64,000 bases of DNA from Hominilimicola fabiformis (GTDB taxonomy: Bacteria > Bacillota > Clostridia > UBA1381): positions 1 through 64,000 of the forward strand of contig NZ_JAJEQM010000018.1 in the NCBI RefSeq assembly GCF_020687385.1, written 5' to 3'. A program made the translations under genes and the position numbers. This document shows positions 50,201-59,658 of the stretch, one piece after another. The notes below the pieces were generated by a model. The model saw only the letters and a program-made list of their open reading frames with translations, did no database searches and was not told the DNA's origin. How positions within the stretch are numbered: position 1 is the first letter of the stretch; each line of letters starts with the position of its first letter.

Positions 50201-51010
50201 AATATAAGAACAGAATTGATTATTTTAACGCTTGAAAAAAGTATTGAATTATTTGATAGTGTTGAAAATAATGGAATGACAATAAAACATATAGTGAATT
50301 ATGACGTGACGGAATTATTCGAAAGAATATATAACGATGAAAATGTGGACACAATGACAGTTGCAAAATTAGAATGCTGGTATTTACCATTGATAAAAGA
50401 TCGTATCAAACCAAAGTGTATAATCAAGGTATTGACAGAGAATCCGTCGGAATATGTTAATTTAGTTTCAAAAGTGTTTAAAAGTGATAAAGAAATAGAA
50501 GAAAATTTGTCAAAGAGGCATGATAAGAAGTATGATTCAGTAACCAATTTATCAAGAGATTTGTTATATCTTTTCAAAGATATACCGGGGTGTAATTGCG
50601 AAATTAAATCACAAGAAATTTTTGATACTTGGATTGCCAATGTAAAAAAAGCGGCCGAAGATGCCGGTTATAAAAAAGCAATAGAATTATGTATAGGAAA
50701 ACTTTTGAGTTATTCTCCTGTAGGTGAAGACGGGATTTTTCCTCATGAAATTGTTAGAAACTATTTTGAAAAAATTTTTATAAAAACGGAAATTGATGAA
50801 TTTATAATTGGTAAATATAATCAACGAGGAGCGCATGTATTAAGCGGTGGGATAAACGAAAAGAAAATAGGAGATAAGTATAATGAAGATGCAAAAAAAC
50901 TGCGGATATCTTATCCAAACACTTCACTGATCTTAAGGAGAATGAGCGAAAATTACAATAAAGAGTCGGCATTTGATCGTGATTTAGAACTTAGTGATTT
51001 GTGGGAATAA
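47225..51010 (+). CDS. Candidate anti-phage protein: nuclease-like domain plus degenerate NTPase
   Basis: A lone 1261-residue cytoplasmic protein. Residues 54-100 read AGYDGVLESEEKSNFFPKGK then SVWECGTDENLIQKFDDDIK, with Asp57 and Glu77 where a PD-(D/E)xK-like nuclease would have acidic residues. FVTLKLW and WIEKCPAVSNWM follow. I recognise this order from other large bacterial proteins linked to defence, but cannot name a Pfam entry. Residues about 195-330 resemble a STAND NTPase start (FLIGRDKEKEIISSWL) but the P-loop is missing. The rest is long and helical, perhaps a repeat sensor. GGAGGGG precedes the ATG at 47225; a GTG at 47210 is less likely. It sits at the ICE edge, as defence genes often do. 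Confidence 0.65.
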   Translation: MLNRISATELDNWSRNNPRQAQEILPELVIRLVLATSDKIIRHNFSIEKGIQYAGYDGVLESEEKSNFFPKGKSVWECGTDENLIQKFDDDIKKRTQNPLGVDIVSTTFIFVTLKLWNHRKSIEEKINESKSKYHWSDIQIFDASKMCLWIEKCPAVSNWMFSVMGKSINGVYTVEQFWEEYATSTIPFLKEEFFLIGRDKEKEIISSWLTEKNGCHVLKAESDLEAIMFLIATIYNFESKEEVINRALVVKNTEAWNSLIKTHDNKTLLIPLFNLTDEIKIPSYLFIIIPVSYFSPISKIERGDKSVSLIKRYKNDYHKALETLGLDSERISLLERNTKRSFIYLYREITNEISKKQPSWLSKTNVEILIPALLAGAWDGDFKGDKKLIELLSGEKYDIYISKLTEWINMEESPVFRVRNTFQIISIPNLWMFMLDKVTEEYMRRFEESALIIFGYVSPKFELAEDEQAFGELWGKKSEYSFYIKNGLAISLIIFNEKCEELSNINGISAKNFVYSLIKKILNNVMEWQQWSSIAPLLPTFAEAAPEAVLEKIENEVKIENSQLWHLFTPSKDILLGRNYYTYILWTLEQLVWYDEFAVRAILLLVTINEKNLEYKIENSPETSLYEIFCLWCPQGCLNSKDKIALLKKIIVEYPKTGWTIANSILPGNKQICMNIAKPKWHSFETDFATSVTIIEYNNTIDKLLNIMIDNLDNNIEHWEIIISKIELFKKYFEKLNKMCVAYTKKASKQDCLRLCDKLRSKISHNRRYSYDDMQIPKEYISKLEELYNKILPDELDKYKYLFKWSPDILSPIPYDKKTFDYYKETEYLFNIRKETLDRMFEKYSLDEIIEFCGNAEDVRDLAVILYKKLFESTLDLDLLMKFKNKNLNLYSEIANEIFRNIGFDEMIRKLKKSHLSEEEKANILCQTTISVENIEIIDTLKENIKNYYWSYINVYLVKSFEERNLIEKVTAKLIEYKRPFSAIKLLSRSKNIRTELIILTLEKSIELFDSVENNGMTIKHIVNYDVTELFERIYNDENVDTMTVAKLECWYLPLIKDRIKPKCIIKVLTENPSEYVNLVSKVFKSDKEIEENLSKRHDKKYDSVTNLSRDLLYLFKDIPGCNCEIKSQEIFDTWIANVKKAAEDAGYKKAIELCIGKLLSYSPVGEDGIFPHEIVRNYFEKIFIKTEIDEFIIGKYNQRGAHVLSGGINEKKIGDKYNEDAKKLRISYPNTSLILRRMSENYNKESAFDRDLELSDLWE

Positions 51011-51036
51011 AAATTTATCGGAACTACATTGTTTTG

Positions 51037-51060
51037 AAAAATTCATTCTTGAATTTTTTT
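51037..51060 (+). terminator. Terminator of the large defence-like gene
   Basis: A 9-bp stem AAAAATTCA / TGAATTTTT is followed by further T, 27 bases after the stop codon. Confidence 0.75.
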
Positions 51061-51225
51061 GATAGACATAAACTTTTGAGAGGATTACTATGTGTACATA
51101 TAGAAGTTTTCTTCGGATTTATAGTTCGAAATGTGAAAGATAGACGTATATATAAGTAATCAGTTAAAAGAGGACAGACTGAATGGTCAATTAACATTTG
51201 AAGATGTAAAGTCATTCAAGAAATA

Positions 51226-51355
51226 AAGCCAAGTTTACTGGCAGCGAGTAACAAACCCTTAGCAAGAGTCAGTCGTACTAACGCACTTTCGTGCGTGGGG
51301 ATGTGACCGTTGATGAACATCCCATGGCTATGTCAGGGGGATATTTACTTGTGCT
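51226..51355 (+). ncRNA. Structured RNA candidate of unknown class
   Basis: Two perfect hairpins follow each other: ACGCAC-TTTC-GTGCGT (about 51,280-51,296) and GGGATGT / ACATCCC (about 51,298-51,323). Outer segments CAAGT (near 51,228) and ACTTG (near 51,350) can close the structure. Sequence composition is GC-richer than the flanks and no frame spans it. It might be the remnant of a TnpB-associated guide RNA or another element RNA. The class is not identified. Confidence 0.35.
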
Positions 51356-51474
51356 TAAAATCACTAAATGATAATATAGTTAAATAAAATCATTAATAAG
51401 CGAATATAGTCATAGAAAATATATCTTTATTAATATATAATTAAATTAACAAATATATTATGGAGGAAAGGTAT

Positions 51475-54400
51475 ATGAAAAAGTTTATTTCAGCACTTAT
51501 TGTGACGGCAATGATGATGCCGACAGTCGTACCTATGACGGCATTGGCAGACAATACGGTAAACAATTCCGTATCGGGTTACATTTCTGCCGACACAGGT
51601 GTTAAGCTTATCGGAAAAGACAAGCAAGCTAAAATTTATGTTGACAGCAATGATTATGAGAGTGTAATTCGTGCAGTGGGAGATATGAAAGACGATTTAT
51701 CGGACGTATCGGGGCAGACTGTTACGATTAATGCAGATATTCAGTCAATGTCAGATGAAGTGAAAATTTCTGGTATTAATATTTCATCGGCAAGTATGTC
51801 TGTTGACGGTTACAAGTCGCTTACGGAAAACGGCAGAGGCATTATTGCGGTGTACAACACTGACGGAACGATAGAAAAGGTGCTTATATCGGAGGACAGC
51901 ATAAACAGTACAAACGGAACGGCACATTTTAAAGAACTTCCGAGTTTTGACGGTAAAACGGTAAAAGCATTTGTGTGGAAAACAGAAAATGACAAATTGA
52001 CTGTTACACCGATTGCAAACAGCTATACATATACCGAAACACCGAAAGCGACTATGCCGGCAGATACCGATTGGAGCGATGCAAATATTATAGTCGGTAC
52101 ACTCGGAAACAGTAAGGCGATAGATTCACTTGCGGAAATGGGAGCGATTGACGTTTCAGAAATAAAAGATAAATGGGAAAGTTTTACCGTTCAAGAAAAC
52201 GGCGGTAATCTTATTATTGCTGGTTCGGATAAACGCGGTACGATTTACGGCATATATGATTTCTGTGAAAAAATCGGTGTGTCACCATGGAAATGGTGGG
52301 CGGACGTAAAGCCCGAAAAAGCGGACGAATTATATATCAATCTTCCTAAAGAGGGATATACGGAAGATGAGCCGAGTGTTCAGTATCGAGGAATTTTCCT
52401 AAATGATGAATACAATTTAAACCAATGGTCAACCTCAATGGGTGACGGAAATATGAATAAGGAAACGTATGAAAAGATATACGAGCTTATTCTTCGTTTA
52501 AAGGCTAACACTCTATGGCCTGCGATGCACCAGTATTCAAACGCATTCCATTTGGACGCCGAAAATGCGGTGCTTGCCGATAAATACGGTATAGTTATGG
52601 GATCCTCACACGCTGAGCCACTTTTGAGAAATAACCTTGGTGAACTTTATCCGTATCAGCAACAATGGCTTGCGGATCACCCTGACAAAAAGCTGTACAT
52701 CAATACAAAGGACGACAGCGGCAGATCGGTTTCATATATGTGGACTGATCATGACGGTGACGGTAATGCGGTTGATAATAAGGAGTTTTTGGCTGATTAC
52801 TGGCGTGACAGTGTAAAGACAAACGGCAGTTACGAAAATATCTATACACTTGGTATGCGTGGTGTTCATGACGGTTCATTCTCAACAAATATGGACACAA
52901 CAACCGCATTAAACGAAATTATTGCGACACAAAGAAAAATTCTTGAAGAAGAACTTTGCACAGACGGTCGTAAAATCGAGGATATACCTCAAATATTCAT
53001 TCCGTATAAAGACGTACAAGCGATATACAACACAGGAGCGTTAAAAATTCCCGATGATGTAACAATTATGTGGACAGATGACAACTACGGATATGTACGT
53101 CAAAATGCGGACGATGCGGAACGTGCAAGAGCAGGTAAAACAGGTATCTACTATCATATTTCTTATTACGGTTATCCTACGAGTTATCTGTGGCTTTCAA
53201 GCACACAGCCGGGACTTATTCGTGAAGAACTTAAAAAGTCATATGATATGGGTGCAAATAAGGTTTGGATATTAAACGTAGGTGACTTGAAACCGGCTGA
53301 AAAAGAAATTGAATACTTTGCCGATTTGGCTAAAAACGTATGGTCAACATCAAATACAGAAATATCTTCAATATATGAGCAGAACGCAAAACGTGATTTT
53401 AATATGAATGAAACGGACGCAAAAGAATATGCTGATATAATGGATAAGTATTATGAAATTGCAAACGCAAAGCGACCTGAATTTTTAAGAACAGGTGATT
53501 TCTCGATGACTGCATACGGTGATGAGGGTGAAAGATATATAAACGAATATAAAGATATTTGCGCAAGAGCGGAAAAGCTATACGAAAAACTTCCGACAGA
53601 TAAGCAAGCGTCATTCTTTGAACTTGCATTGTACCCTATACGTACCGCAACAAATATGGCTATCGACTATGTACAGACCGACAGAGCAAATCTGTATGTA
53701 AGCCAAAACAGAGGTGCGGCGGCTAATAAGTATGCTGAAGAAGCTGATAATGCGGTTAAGCAAATCAATACGGATATGGCTTATTACAACTCTATGCTGG
53801 ACGGCAAGTGGAATAACATTATGAATAACAATCCGTCAAAATTGCAAGGTTGTGACGCGCATATAACAACAGAACTTAACGCACCGAAAGTATCATCGCT
53901 TGATTATACCGAACTTGCGGTAATGACCGATTCACAGACTGATTATTCGGATAATCCGACTATGACAGTTTCAACTTATGATACATATGATAAATTTATT
54001 GACGTAATTAACAAAGGTTACGGCGGACTTGACTATGAAATTACGTCAGACTCAAATGCACTTGTATTTGACAAGACAAGCGGAAAGTCATACGGCAGTG
54101 ACAGAGTGCATATAAGTGTTGATAAATCAAAGGCGGCAGACGGAGTAAGCAATGCAACGGTTACCGTTGAGCAAAAAATAGGTGATAATGTTGTTGATAC
54201 AAAGCAGATTGCCGTAACAATCGAAAATCCGACAGAACAAATTTCTGAAAAAACATATGTTGAGGCAGGCGGCGTTGTTTCGATAGAAGCTGAACACTAC
54301 ACAGATAAATTTGATGTAAACGGCTATGAATGGAAAGAAGAGAAAGACTTCGGCAGAAGCGGAAACACAATGAAAGCTTATCCTGAAACAGCCTCAAATG

Positions 54401-57162
54401 CAAAGGAAAGTGATTTGACCAATTCAGCGGCATATATGGAGTACAAGGTTTACTTCACAAATGCAGGTTCATACACATTGGACGTTTATCGTATGCCTAC
54501 TCTCAATGAACGCGGAACTATGCGTTTGGCGGTAGCGACAGATGACGGTACTCCTATCGTGTTAAGCGGGACTAATAAATACAGCGGAAGCAGAAGCAAG
54601 ACGGACGCATGGTCAAAAGGCGTATTATGCAACAGTGAAAAGCTTACAACAAAGATTAATGTTTCTGAGGCGGGGTATCATACTGTAAGAGTGTACAATG
54701 TGTCAACAGGCGTAGTCATAGACAAAATGGTGCTTTCTAAGAATAATATAAATTCGTATTTCGGCGCACCTGAAAGCTACAACACAACATATAACACAAC
54801 AAAAGAAACATCAACCGTAACGGAAGATACGGAAGTCAGCGGTATTGACAAGACATATGAGCCAAAGGCAGTTGTAGGTAATGTGTCAGTGGAAAATAAT
54901 ACTGTAAAGACTGTTGATTTAATCGGCTTAACCGAAAATACACAAAATGCGGTTGTATTTACTGTCGGCTATGATAAGGACGGCAATGCGGTATCAACAG
55001 CTATGAATAAAGCTGAAATAAACGGCAAAACAACGGTAAATGTCAATTTGGCTTTGGCAGATAATACAACAGCATATGCGATATATGTAGTAGATAATTT
55101 AACCGATATGCAGCCGATTGCACCGTTTAAAACGTTCGGTAAGATTAAGTCAGAGGCAGAGGACAACTATATAACTCTAAAAACAGATTTCAGTTCTTTA
55201 TACGGTAAAAAGTCTGTTGTATTGGCAGCTGATTGCGAAATATCGGAGGATATTACGGCGGATAATATTAAGTATGTATACGGCGAAACACTTGACAGTG
55301 ACAGCTACAAATACATTCCGTGGAACGAAGAAGAAGGAAAATACTATATTCGTGTCGGAGTGGATAAGGACAGTACTTATGATGAAACAAAGAATACTGT
55401 AAAAAATATAACTCCTGATACTCAAGGCGAAGAAACACAAGTAAGCCTGTGGAAATTTGATACCGACTTAAACGATACTAACGGTGCAAATGCGTTTACA
55501 TTGACAGGTGATACGGTAAACAATAACGGTCAGATTTTGATGAACAATTCAACAAAAGGTACTTCAACGGGAAGTGCGTCAATGCAGTATGCAAACCCTG
55601 TAGTAACTTCACAAGGCGAAACATTGACGGTTGAATTTGATATTACATTCGGTAAGCACAACGGTAAAACAATGTCATACAGCCTTACAGACGCAAACGG
55701 TAAAGCAATCGTATCAACACAAATTTGTGCATATGATTTATCCGGTAATACGAATGTTAAAATAGGCGGTAATGATGTTCTTGATGATTATTCAAAATTG
55801 TCGGTGGCAATATCAAGAGGAAATAACAGTTCATCATCAAATAAACCGACTCACTTTAAAAATGTAATTGATTTCGGTTCAAATAAGGCATATGTAACCG
55901 TATCATATGACGGCGGACAGACTGCTGAATTTACAGGAAAAATCGGCGACAGCACAGGAAGTATTGGCGGTATAAATTTCAGCTCAAGTCATGGATATAC
56001 CGACAGATCGTGTATTGTTGATAATGTAAGCATCGGCAAAGTCAGCGGACCGCAGTATAAAATGACATTCGGTGCGGTTGATTCGAAGAGTGAGGAAAGT
56101 GTTGACGCGAATATTGTTGTTAAAGACGGTATAAGCGGTGCAGTGCTTACACCTAATTCAAACGGTGAATATTTGCTTTGCGAGGGTGATTATTTAATCA
56201 GTGCAACAGCAGACGGCTACCGTGACGCAGGACAAAAACTTGAACTTTCACAGGCAACCGAATCGAAAAATATCACTGTACCAATGGTTTCTGTAATGGA
56301 TTTAACAAAGGCGGATATTGCGATTGAATTTAAAGACAATCAAGGTAATGATATTATGGAAAGCGTAACGGAAACAGGCGATTTCTATGTCGGAGATAAG
56401 TATACCGTTTCTGCTGATTACCGTAAAGACCAAGTTGCTAAACGTGACGGTAAGGTGTACACATATAAGTATAATGCCGAAAAGTCGGTATATACTGAAG
56501 ATAAACTTGAGGAGAATAACATATTTACTCTTGTATATGATGTAGGTGGCGAATATGATTTCTATGCTGATTTTGAAAATTATACTATTGATGACAGTGT
56601 GTTGACATACGGCGGCGGAAGTCCTAAATTGACTGTTGCAAAGGATAATGAAAACAGTTATTTAAGCTATGCGTCAACGGGTTCGACGGTAGGTGTATGG
56701 CAGAAACTTGATACTATAGATTGTACAAATAAAACGGTTACGGTAAATGCCGATATTAAATTTGCACCAAAGGGAACTGCGGGTAACAGTCAATTCTCAA
56801 TCGGCGATACATCTCCGAAATTTGACAGTAATAACGTGAATTACGGCTTTGTAAACAAAAGTAAAAAATATAACGGACATATAATTGCGGTTGAATACAA
56901 TTCCGGAAGTACATTGTTTGTAAACGGTCAAACAGTGTCAAGCGATTTTGTCGGTTCATGGATACACCTAAATGCTGAAATTAATTTCGCTACAAAGAAG
57001 ATTAATGTGACTTTGAAAAATGATAACGACATAACAGCCGAACTTAGTGATTTGGATTTCTACAGTTCAAATGATATAACGAAAATAGGCTCATTCTACT
57101 TTAGAGCCGCAAAGTCTAACGGAACGGTAGGTCTTGATAATCTTACAATGGTTTGTGAATAA
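51475..57162 (+). CDS. Secreted GH115 xylan alpha-glucuronidase
   Basis: A 1895-residue exported enzyme that would remove (4-O-methyl-)glucuronic acid from xylan. Signal peptide MKKFISALIVTAMMMPTVVP (to about residue 25). The GH115 core shows SPWKWWADVKPEKADELYIN, PSVQYRGIFLNDEYNLNQWS, RLKANTLWPAMHQYSNAFHL and MGSSHAEPLLRNN. After about residue 900, a GH115 C-terminal/CBM-like domain starts at VEAGGVVSIEAEHYTDKFDV. Two further laminin-G-like beta domains lie near 1325-1530 and 1700-1895. No SLH or sortase signal is seen, so it is free or bound through its carbohydrate modules. The ATG at 51475 has GGAGG before it. Confidence 0.93.
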   Translation: MKKFISALIVTAMMMPTVVPMTALADNTVNNSVSGYISADTGVKLIGKDKQAKIYVDSNDYESVIRAVGDMKDDLSDVSGQTVTINADIQSMSDEVKISGINISSASMSVDGYKSLTENGRGIIAVYNTDGTIEKVLISEDSINSTNGTAHFKELPSFDGKTVKAFVWKTENDKLTVTPIANSYTYTETPKATMPADTDWSDANIIVGTLGNSKAIDSLAEMGAIDVSEIKDKWESFTVQENGGNLIIAGSDKRGTIYGIYDFCEKIGVSPWKWWADVKPEKADELYINLPKEGYTEDEPSVQYRGIFLNDEYNLNQWSTSMGDGNMNKETYEKIYELILRLKANTLWPAMHQYSNAFHLDAENAVLADKYGIVMGSSHAEPLLRNNLGELYPYQQQWLADHPDKKLYINTKDDSGRSVSYMWTDHDGDGNAVDNKEFLADYWRDSVKTNGSYENIYTLGMRGVHDGSFSTNMDTTTALNEIIATQRKILEEELCTDGRKIEDIPQIFIPYKDVQAIYNTGALKIPDDVTIMWTDDNYGYVRQNADDAERARAGKTGIYYHISYYGYPTSYLWLSSTQPGLIREELKKSYDMGANKVWILNVGDLKPAEKEIEYFADLAKNVWSTSNTEISSIYEQNAKRDFNMNETDAKEYADIMDKYYEIANAKRPEFLRTGDFSMTAYGDEGERYINEYKDICARAEKLYEKLPTDKQASFFELALYPIRTATNMAIDYVQTDRANLYVSQNRGAAANKYAEEADNAVKQINTDMAYYNSMLDGKWNNIMNNNPSKLQGCDAHITTELNAPKVSSLDYTELAVMTDSQTDYSDNPTMTVSTYDTYDKFIDVINKGYGGLDYEITSDSNALVFDKTSGKSYGSDRVHISVDKSKAADGVSNATVTVEQKIGDNVVDTKQIAVTIENPTEQISEKTYVEAGGVVSIEAEHYTDKFDVNGYEWKEEKDFGRSGNTMKAYPETASNAKESDLTNSAAYMEYKVYFTNAGSYTLDVYRMPTLNERGTMRLAVATDDGTPIVLSGTNKYSGSRSKTDAWSKGVLCNSEKLTTKINVSEAGYHTVRVYNVSTGVVIDKMVLSKNNINSYFGAPESYNTTYNTTKETSTVTEDTEVSGIDKTYEPKAVVGNVSVENNTVKTVDLIGLTENTQNAVVFTVGYDKDGNAVSTAMNKAEINGKTTVNVNLALADNTTAYAIYVVDNLTDMQPIAPFKTFGKIKSEAEDNYITLKTDFSSLYGKKSVVLAADCEISEDITADNIKYVYGETLDSDSYKYIPWNEEEGKYYIRVGVDKDSTYDETKNTVKNITPDTQGEETQVSLWKFDTDLNDTNGANAFTLTGDTVNNNGQILMNNSTKGTSTGSASMQYANPVVTSQGETLTVEFDITFGKHNGKTMSYSLTDANGKAIVSTQICAYDLSGNTNVKIGGNDVLDDYSKLSVAISRGNNSSSSNKPTHFKNVIDFGSNKAYVTVSYDGGQTAEFTGKIGDSTGSIGGINFSSSHGYTDRSCIVDNVSIGKVSGPQYKMTFGAVDSKSEESVDANIVVKDGISGAVLTPNSNGEYLLCEGDYLISATADGYRDAGQKLELSQATESKNITVPMVSVMDLTKADIAIEFKDNQGNDIMESVTETGDFYVGDKYTVSADYRKDQVAKRDGKVYTYKYNAEKSVYTEDKLEENNIFTLVYDVGGEYDFYADFENYTIDDSVLTYGGGSPKLTVAKDNENSYLSYASTGSTVGVWQKLDTIDCTNKTVTVNADIKFAPKGTAGNSQFSIGDTSPKFDSNNVNYGFVNKSKKYNGHIIAVEYNSGSTLFVNGQTVSSDFVGSWIHLNAEINFATKKINVTLKNDNDITAELSDLDFYSSNDITKIGSFYFRAAKSNGTVGLDNLTMVCE

Positions 57163-57177
57163 AATGGTTATAACATG

Positions 57178-57210
57178 AAATCAGGTCGGTACAATACCGA
57201 CCTGATTTTA
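57178..57210. terminator. Bidirectional terminator between GH115 and araC-type gene
   Basis: A 10-bp stem TCAGGTCGGT / ACCGACCTGA, flanked by AAA and TTTT, serves the convergent genes and overlaps the stop codon of the regulator. Confidence 0.88.
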
Positions 57211-58050
57211 TATATTTGAGTGCTTTTTCTTAAATTGTTCGGGGGACATATCGGTGTATTTTTTAAACACACGATAAAAAGTGGTATAGTCACTGAAACC
57301 GCATTTATAAAAAATATTCATTGCATTTTCGCCTGCAAGCAACAGATTTTTTGCCATCATAACGCGACGCATATTTATATAAACGGATATTGTAAGACCT
57401 GTTTCGCTTTTAAAAAGACGGCTGATATATGACTTATTTAAAAACGTATGTTCCGCAATATCATCAATATTCAAATTGTGTGTGAAATTTTGTTCAATGT
57501 AGTTTTGGATTTCTTTGATATGCTTGTTTTTAGAGGAAGTGTCGTTTACAAGAAATTCTTTTTTAAGAATTTCACTAAGCTTCACGACAAGTTGTGCGGC
57601 ATATGTGGAAACCATAAAATCAGTATCAGCTGTTGGATTTGCCGAGTAATGTTCAACGCCTTTGAAAATATCTCCGAGATTGTATTTATTGAATATTTCG
57701 GACGGTATTCTGTTGTTTGTTCCGAATTTTCGGGCATTTAAAGTGTCTAAAATATGAGGATTCATTGATGAAACAAAGCTGCTGTGTATCTGCAAAAACT
57801 GACGATGATAAACGCTGTTTTTCGGAAAAGTAATAAAGTGAAATTCGTTTGGATTGGTGATTAATAAATCGCCCGAAGAAATTTTGTATTCCGTTCCTTC
57901 AACGTTGTAAAGCGCATTGCCCTCAATCAGTTGCAAAAATTCATAATATATGTGCATATGATTGCCGAGAATTGGTCCTTCGGACATACCTGTTCTGTAA
58001 GTATATGTATAAGATTTGTCATACATAACGCGTCGTATCGTCTTTTCCAA
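57208..58050 (-). CDS. AraC-family regulator, probably of glucuronate use
   Basis: A 280-residue protein with an N-terminal cupin-like ligand domain (MHIYYEFLQLIEGNALYNVE, ITNPNEFHFITFP) and two C-terminal helix-turn-helix motifs (NIDDIAEHTFLNKSYISRLF and AMNIFYKCGFSDYTTFYRVF, ending SPEQFKKKHS). It is divergent from uxaC, so it most likely senses a sugar acid or xylan product and regulates the adjacent genes; the inverted repeat at 58,162-58,200 is a possible site. The ligand is inferred from the neighbours only. Confidence 0.88.
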   Translation of the reverse strand: MEKTIRRVMYDKSYTYTYRTGMSEGPILGNHMHIYYEFLQLIEGNALYNVEGTEYKISSGDLLITNPNEFHFITFPKNSVYHRQFLQIHSSFVSSMNPHILDTLNARKFGTNNRIPSEIFNKYNLGDIFKGVEHYSANPTADTDFMVSTYAAQLVVKLSEILKKEFLVNDTSSKNKHIKEIQNYIEQNFTHNLNIDDIAEHTFLNKSYISRLFKSETGLTISVYINMRRVMMAKNLLLAGENAMNIFYKCGFSDYTTFYRVFKKYTDMSPEQFKKKHSNI

Positions 58051-58161
58051 TCAAACTCACCTCAAAATAATTTTAGCATAATTTTTGTGTACGGTCAATT
58101 CAAAAATGAGTTGCGTTTGTATGAAAATGTGATATAATAAATGTTAAGCAAGATTTGTAAG

Positions 58162-58219
58162 ATTTGAGCTGAATTAAAGCAAAATATATGTGGCTCAAAT
58201 TCTGTTTTGAGTATATAAT
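58162..58219 (+). promoter_or_regulatory. uxaC promoter with candidate AraC operator
   Basis: An inverted repeat ATTTGAGC (58,162-58,169) and GCTCAAAT (58,193-58,200) precedes a TATAAT -10 box (58,214-58,219). The -35 position is a poor match, which fits a promoter that needs an activator. Confidence 0.5.
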
Positions 58220-58252
58220 AAGAATATAAAATAATACTGTGAGGTAATGGTA

Positions 58253-59653
58253 ATGAAAAAGTTTATGGACGATAATTTTATGTTGAATAATGAAACGGCG
58301 GCAAAGCTGTTTAATGACTATGCAAAGGATATGCCGATTTTTGATTATCACTGTCATTTAAGCCCTCAAATGATGTATGAGGACAAGCCGTTTGAAAATA
58401 TTACTCAGATTTTCTTGGGCGGTGACCATTATAAGTGGAGATATATGCGTTCAAACGGTATTGACGAGAGTTACATAACCGGTGACAAGAGCGACTATGA
58501 TAAATTTAAAGCGTTCTGTGGTTGCCTGCAGTATGCGATAGGCAATCCACTTTATCATTGGACACACCTTGAATTAAAGAGATATTTTAATGTTGATGAA
58601 GTTGTCACGGCGGAAAATTGCGATACAATATGGGAAAAGTGCAACAAGGTTATAAAAGAAACAAAAATGAGCCCGTCAACACTTATAAATCAATCAAATG
58701 TTGCGGTACTTTGCACAACCGATGACCCTATTGATTCGCTTGAATATCACAAATTAATTGCCGAAAAGGGACATATAAAAGCAAAAGTTTTACCTGCGTT
58801 TAGACCTGACAGATTAATTAATATCGAAAAGACCGATTTTACGGATTATATCAAAGCACTTGGAAACGTATGCGGTATGAACATAAAAAATTATGACGAA
58901 CTTATAACTGCAGTCAATGAAAGAATTGATTATTTTCATAATGCAGGTTGTCGTATAAGCGACCATGCTCTTGACGGTGTACCGTTTAACAGAGATTATA
59001 GTGCAGACGATGTTTTTGTAAAGAAAATGAACGGTGAAAATTTAAGTGCCGATGAAATAAATGCATTTAAGTGTGAAACACTTATAAGACTTGCGAAAAA
59101 GTACAGTGAACTTGATTGGGCAATGCAGTTACATATCGGTGCTTTGAGAAACAATAATTCTGCTATGTTCAAAAAACTCGGCGCAGATGTCGGTTTTGAC
59201 TCAATCGCAGATTATGAAATTGCGGCAGACCTTTCGACTTTGCTTGACGCAATGGAATGTAACGACGGACTGCCGAAAACGATTCTTTATACATTAAATC
59301 CAAAGGATAATTATGTTCTTGCGACAATGCTAGGTAACTTCCAATCAGCCGAAACGGCAGGAAAAATGCAGTTTGGTTCGGCATGGTGGTTTAATGACCA
59401 ACGTGACGGAATGGTTGAACAAATGAAAGCACTTGCAAATTTGGGTGCATTTAATAAGTTTGTAGGTATGCTTACTGATTCGAGAAGTTTTCTTTCATAC
59501 ACACGTCACGAATATTTCAGACGTATTCTTTGCAATATGCTTGGTGAGTGGGTTGAAAACGGCGAATTTCCGGATGATTTTGATACACTTGGAAAGATAG
59601 TTGAGGATATTTGCTTTAACAATGCAAAAAGATATTTTAATGTTGAAATGTAA
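58253..59653 (+). CDS. uxaC: Uronate isomerase
   Basis: A 466-residue cytoplasmic enzyme that converts D-glucuronate to D-fructuronate and D-galacturonate to D-tagaturonate. The N-terminal metal site is PIFDYHCHLSPQMMYEDKPF, and the family parts MQLHIGALRNNN and SRSFLSYTRHEYFRRILCN are present. The length is standard for UxaC. The ATG at 58253 has GAGG eight bases upstream; the ATG at 58247 is too close to it. The enzyme fits the GH115 glucuronidase beyond the AraC gene; no fructuronate reductase or mannonate dehydratase is in the window. Confidence 0.95.
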   Translation: MKKFMDDNFMLNNETAAKLFNDYAKDMPIFDYHCHLSPQMMYEDKPFENITQIFLGGDHYKWRYMRSNGIDESYITGDKSDYDKFKAFCGCLQYAIGNPLYHWTHLELKRYFNVDEVVTAENCDTIWEKCNKVIKETKMSPSTLINQSNVAVLCTTDDPIDSLEYHKLIAEKGHIKAKVLPAFRPDRLINIEKTDFTDYIKALGNVCGMNIKNYDELITAVNERIDYFHNAGCRISDHALDGVPFNRDYSADDVFVKKMNGENLSADEINAFKCETLIRLAKKYSELDWAMQLHIGALRNNNSAMFKKLGADVGFDSIADYEIAADLSTLLDAMECNDGLPKTILYTLNPKDNYVLATMLGNFQSAETAGKMQFGSAWWFNDQRDGMVEQMKALANLGAFNKFVGMLTDSRSFLSYTRHEYFRRILCNMLGEWVENGEFPDDFDTLGKIVEDICFNNAKRYFNVEM

Positions 59654-59658
59654 TTGTA

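Larger units (their letters stand above)
51011..51474. other. Non-coding region with gene remnant and structured RNA candidate
   Basis: After a terminator (51,037-51,060) comes a short open remnant ending NGQLTFEDVKSFKK at about 51,226, without a start. A region with strong hairpins follows at 51,226-51,355. The last 100 bases are AT-rich and hold the GH115 promoter, perhaps TTGTGC and TAATAT around 51,350-51,380. This is a likely junction between accessory and chromosomal DNA. Confidence 0.5.

Noticed and set aside
51226-51355. tRNA, tmRNA or group II intron end
   Set aside because: No cloverleaf, no TTCGA arm and no intron boundary sequence could be recognised.
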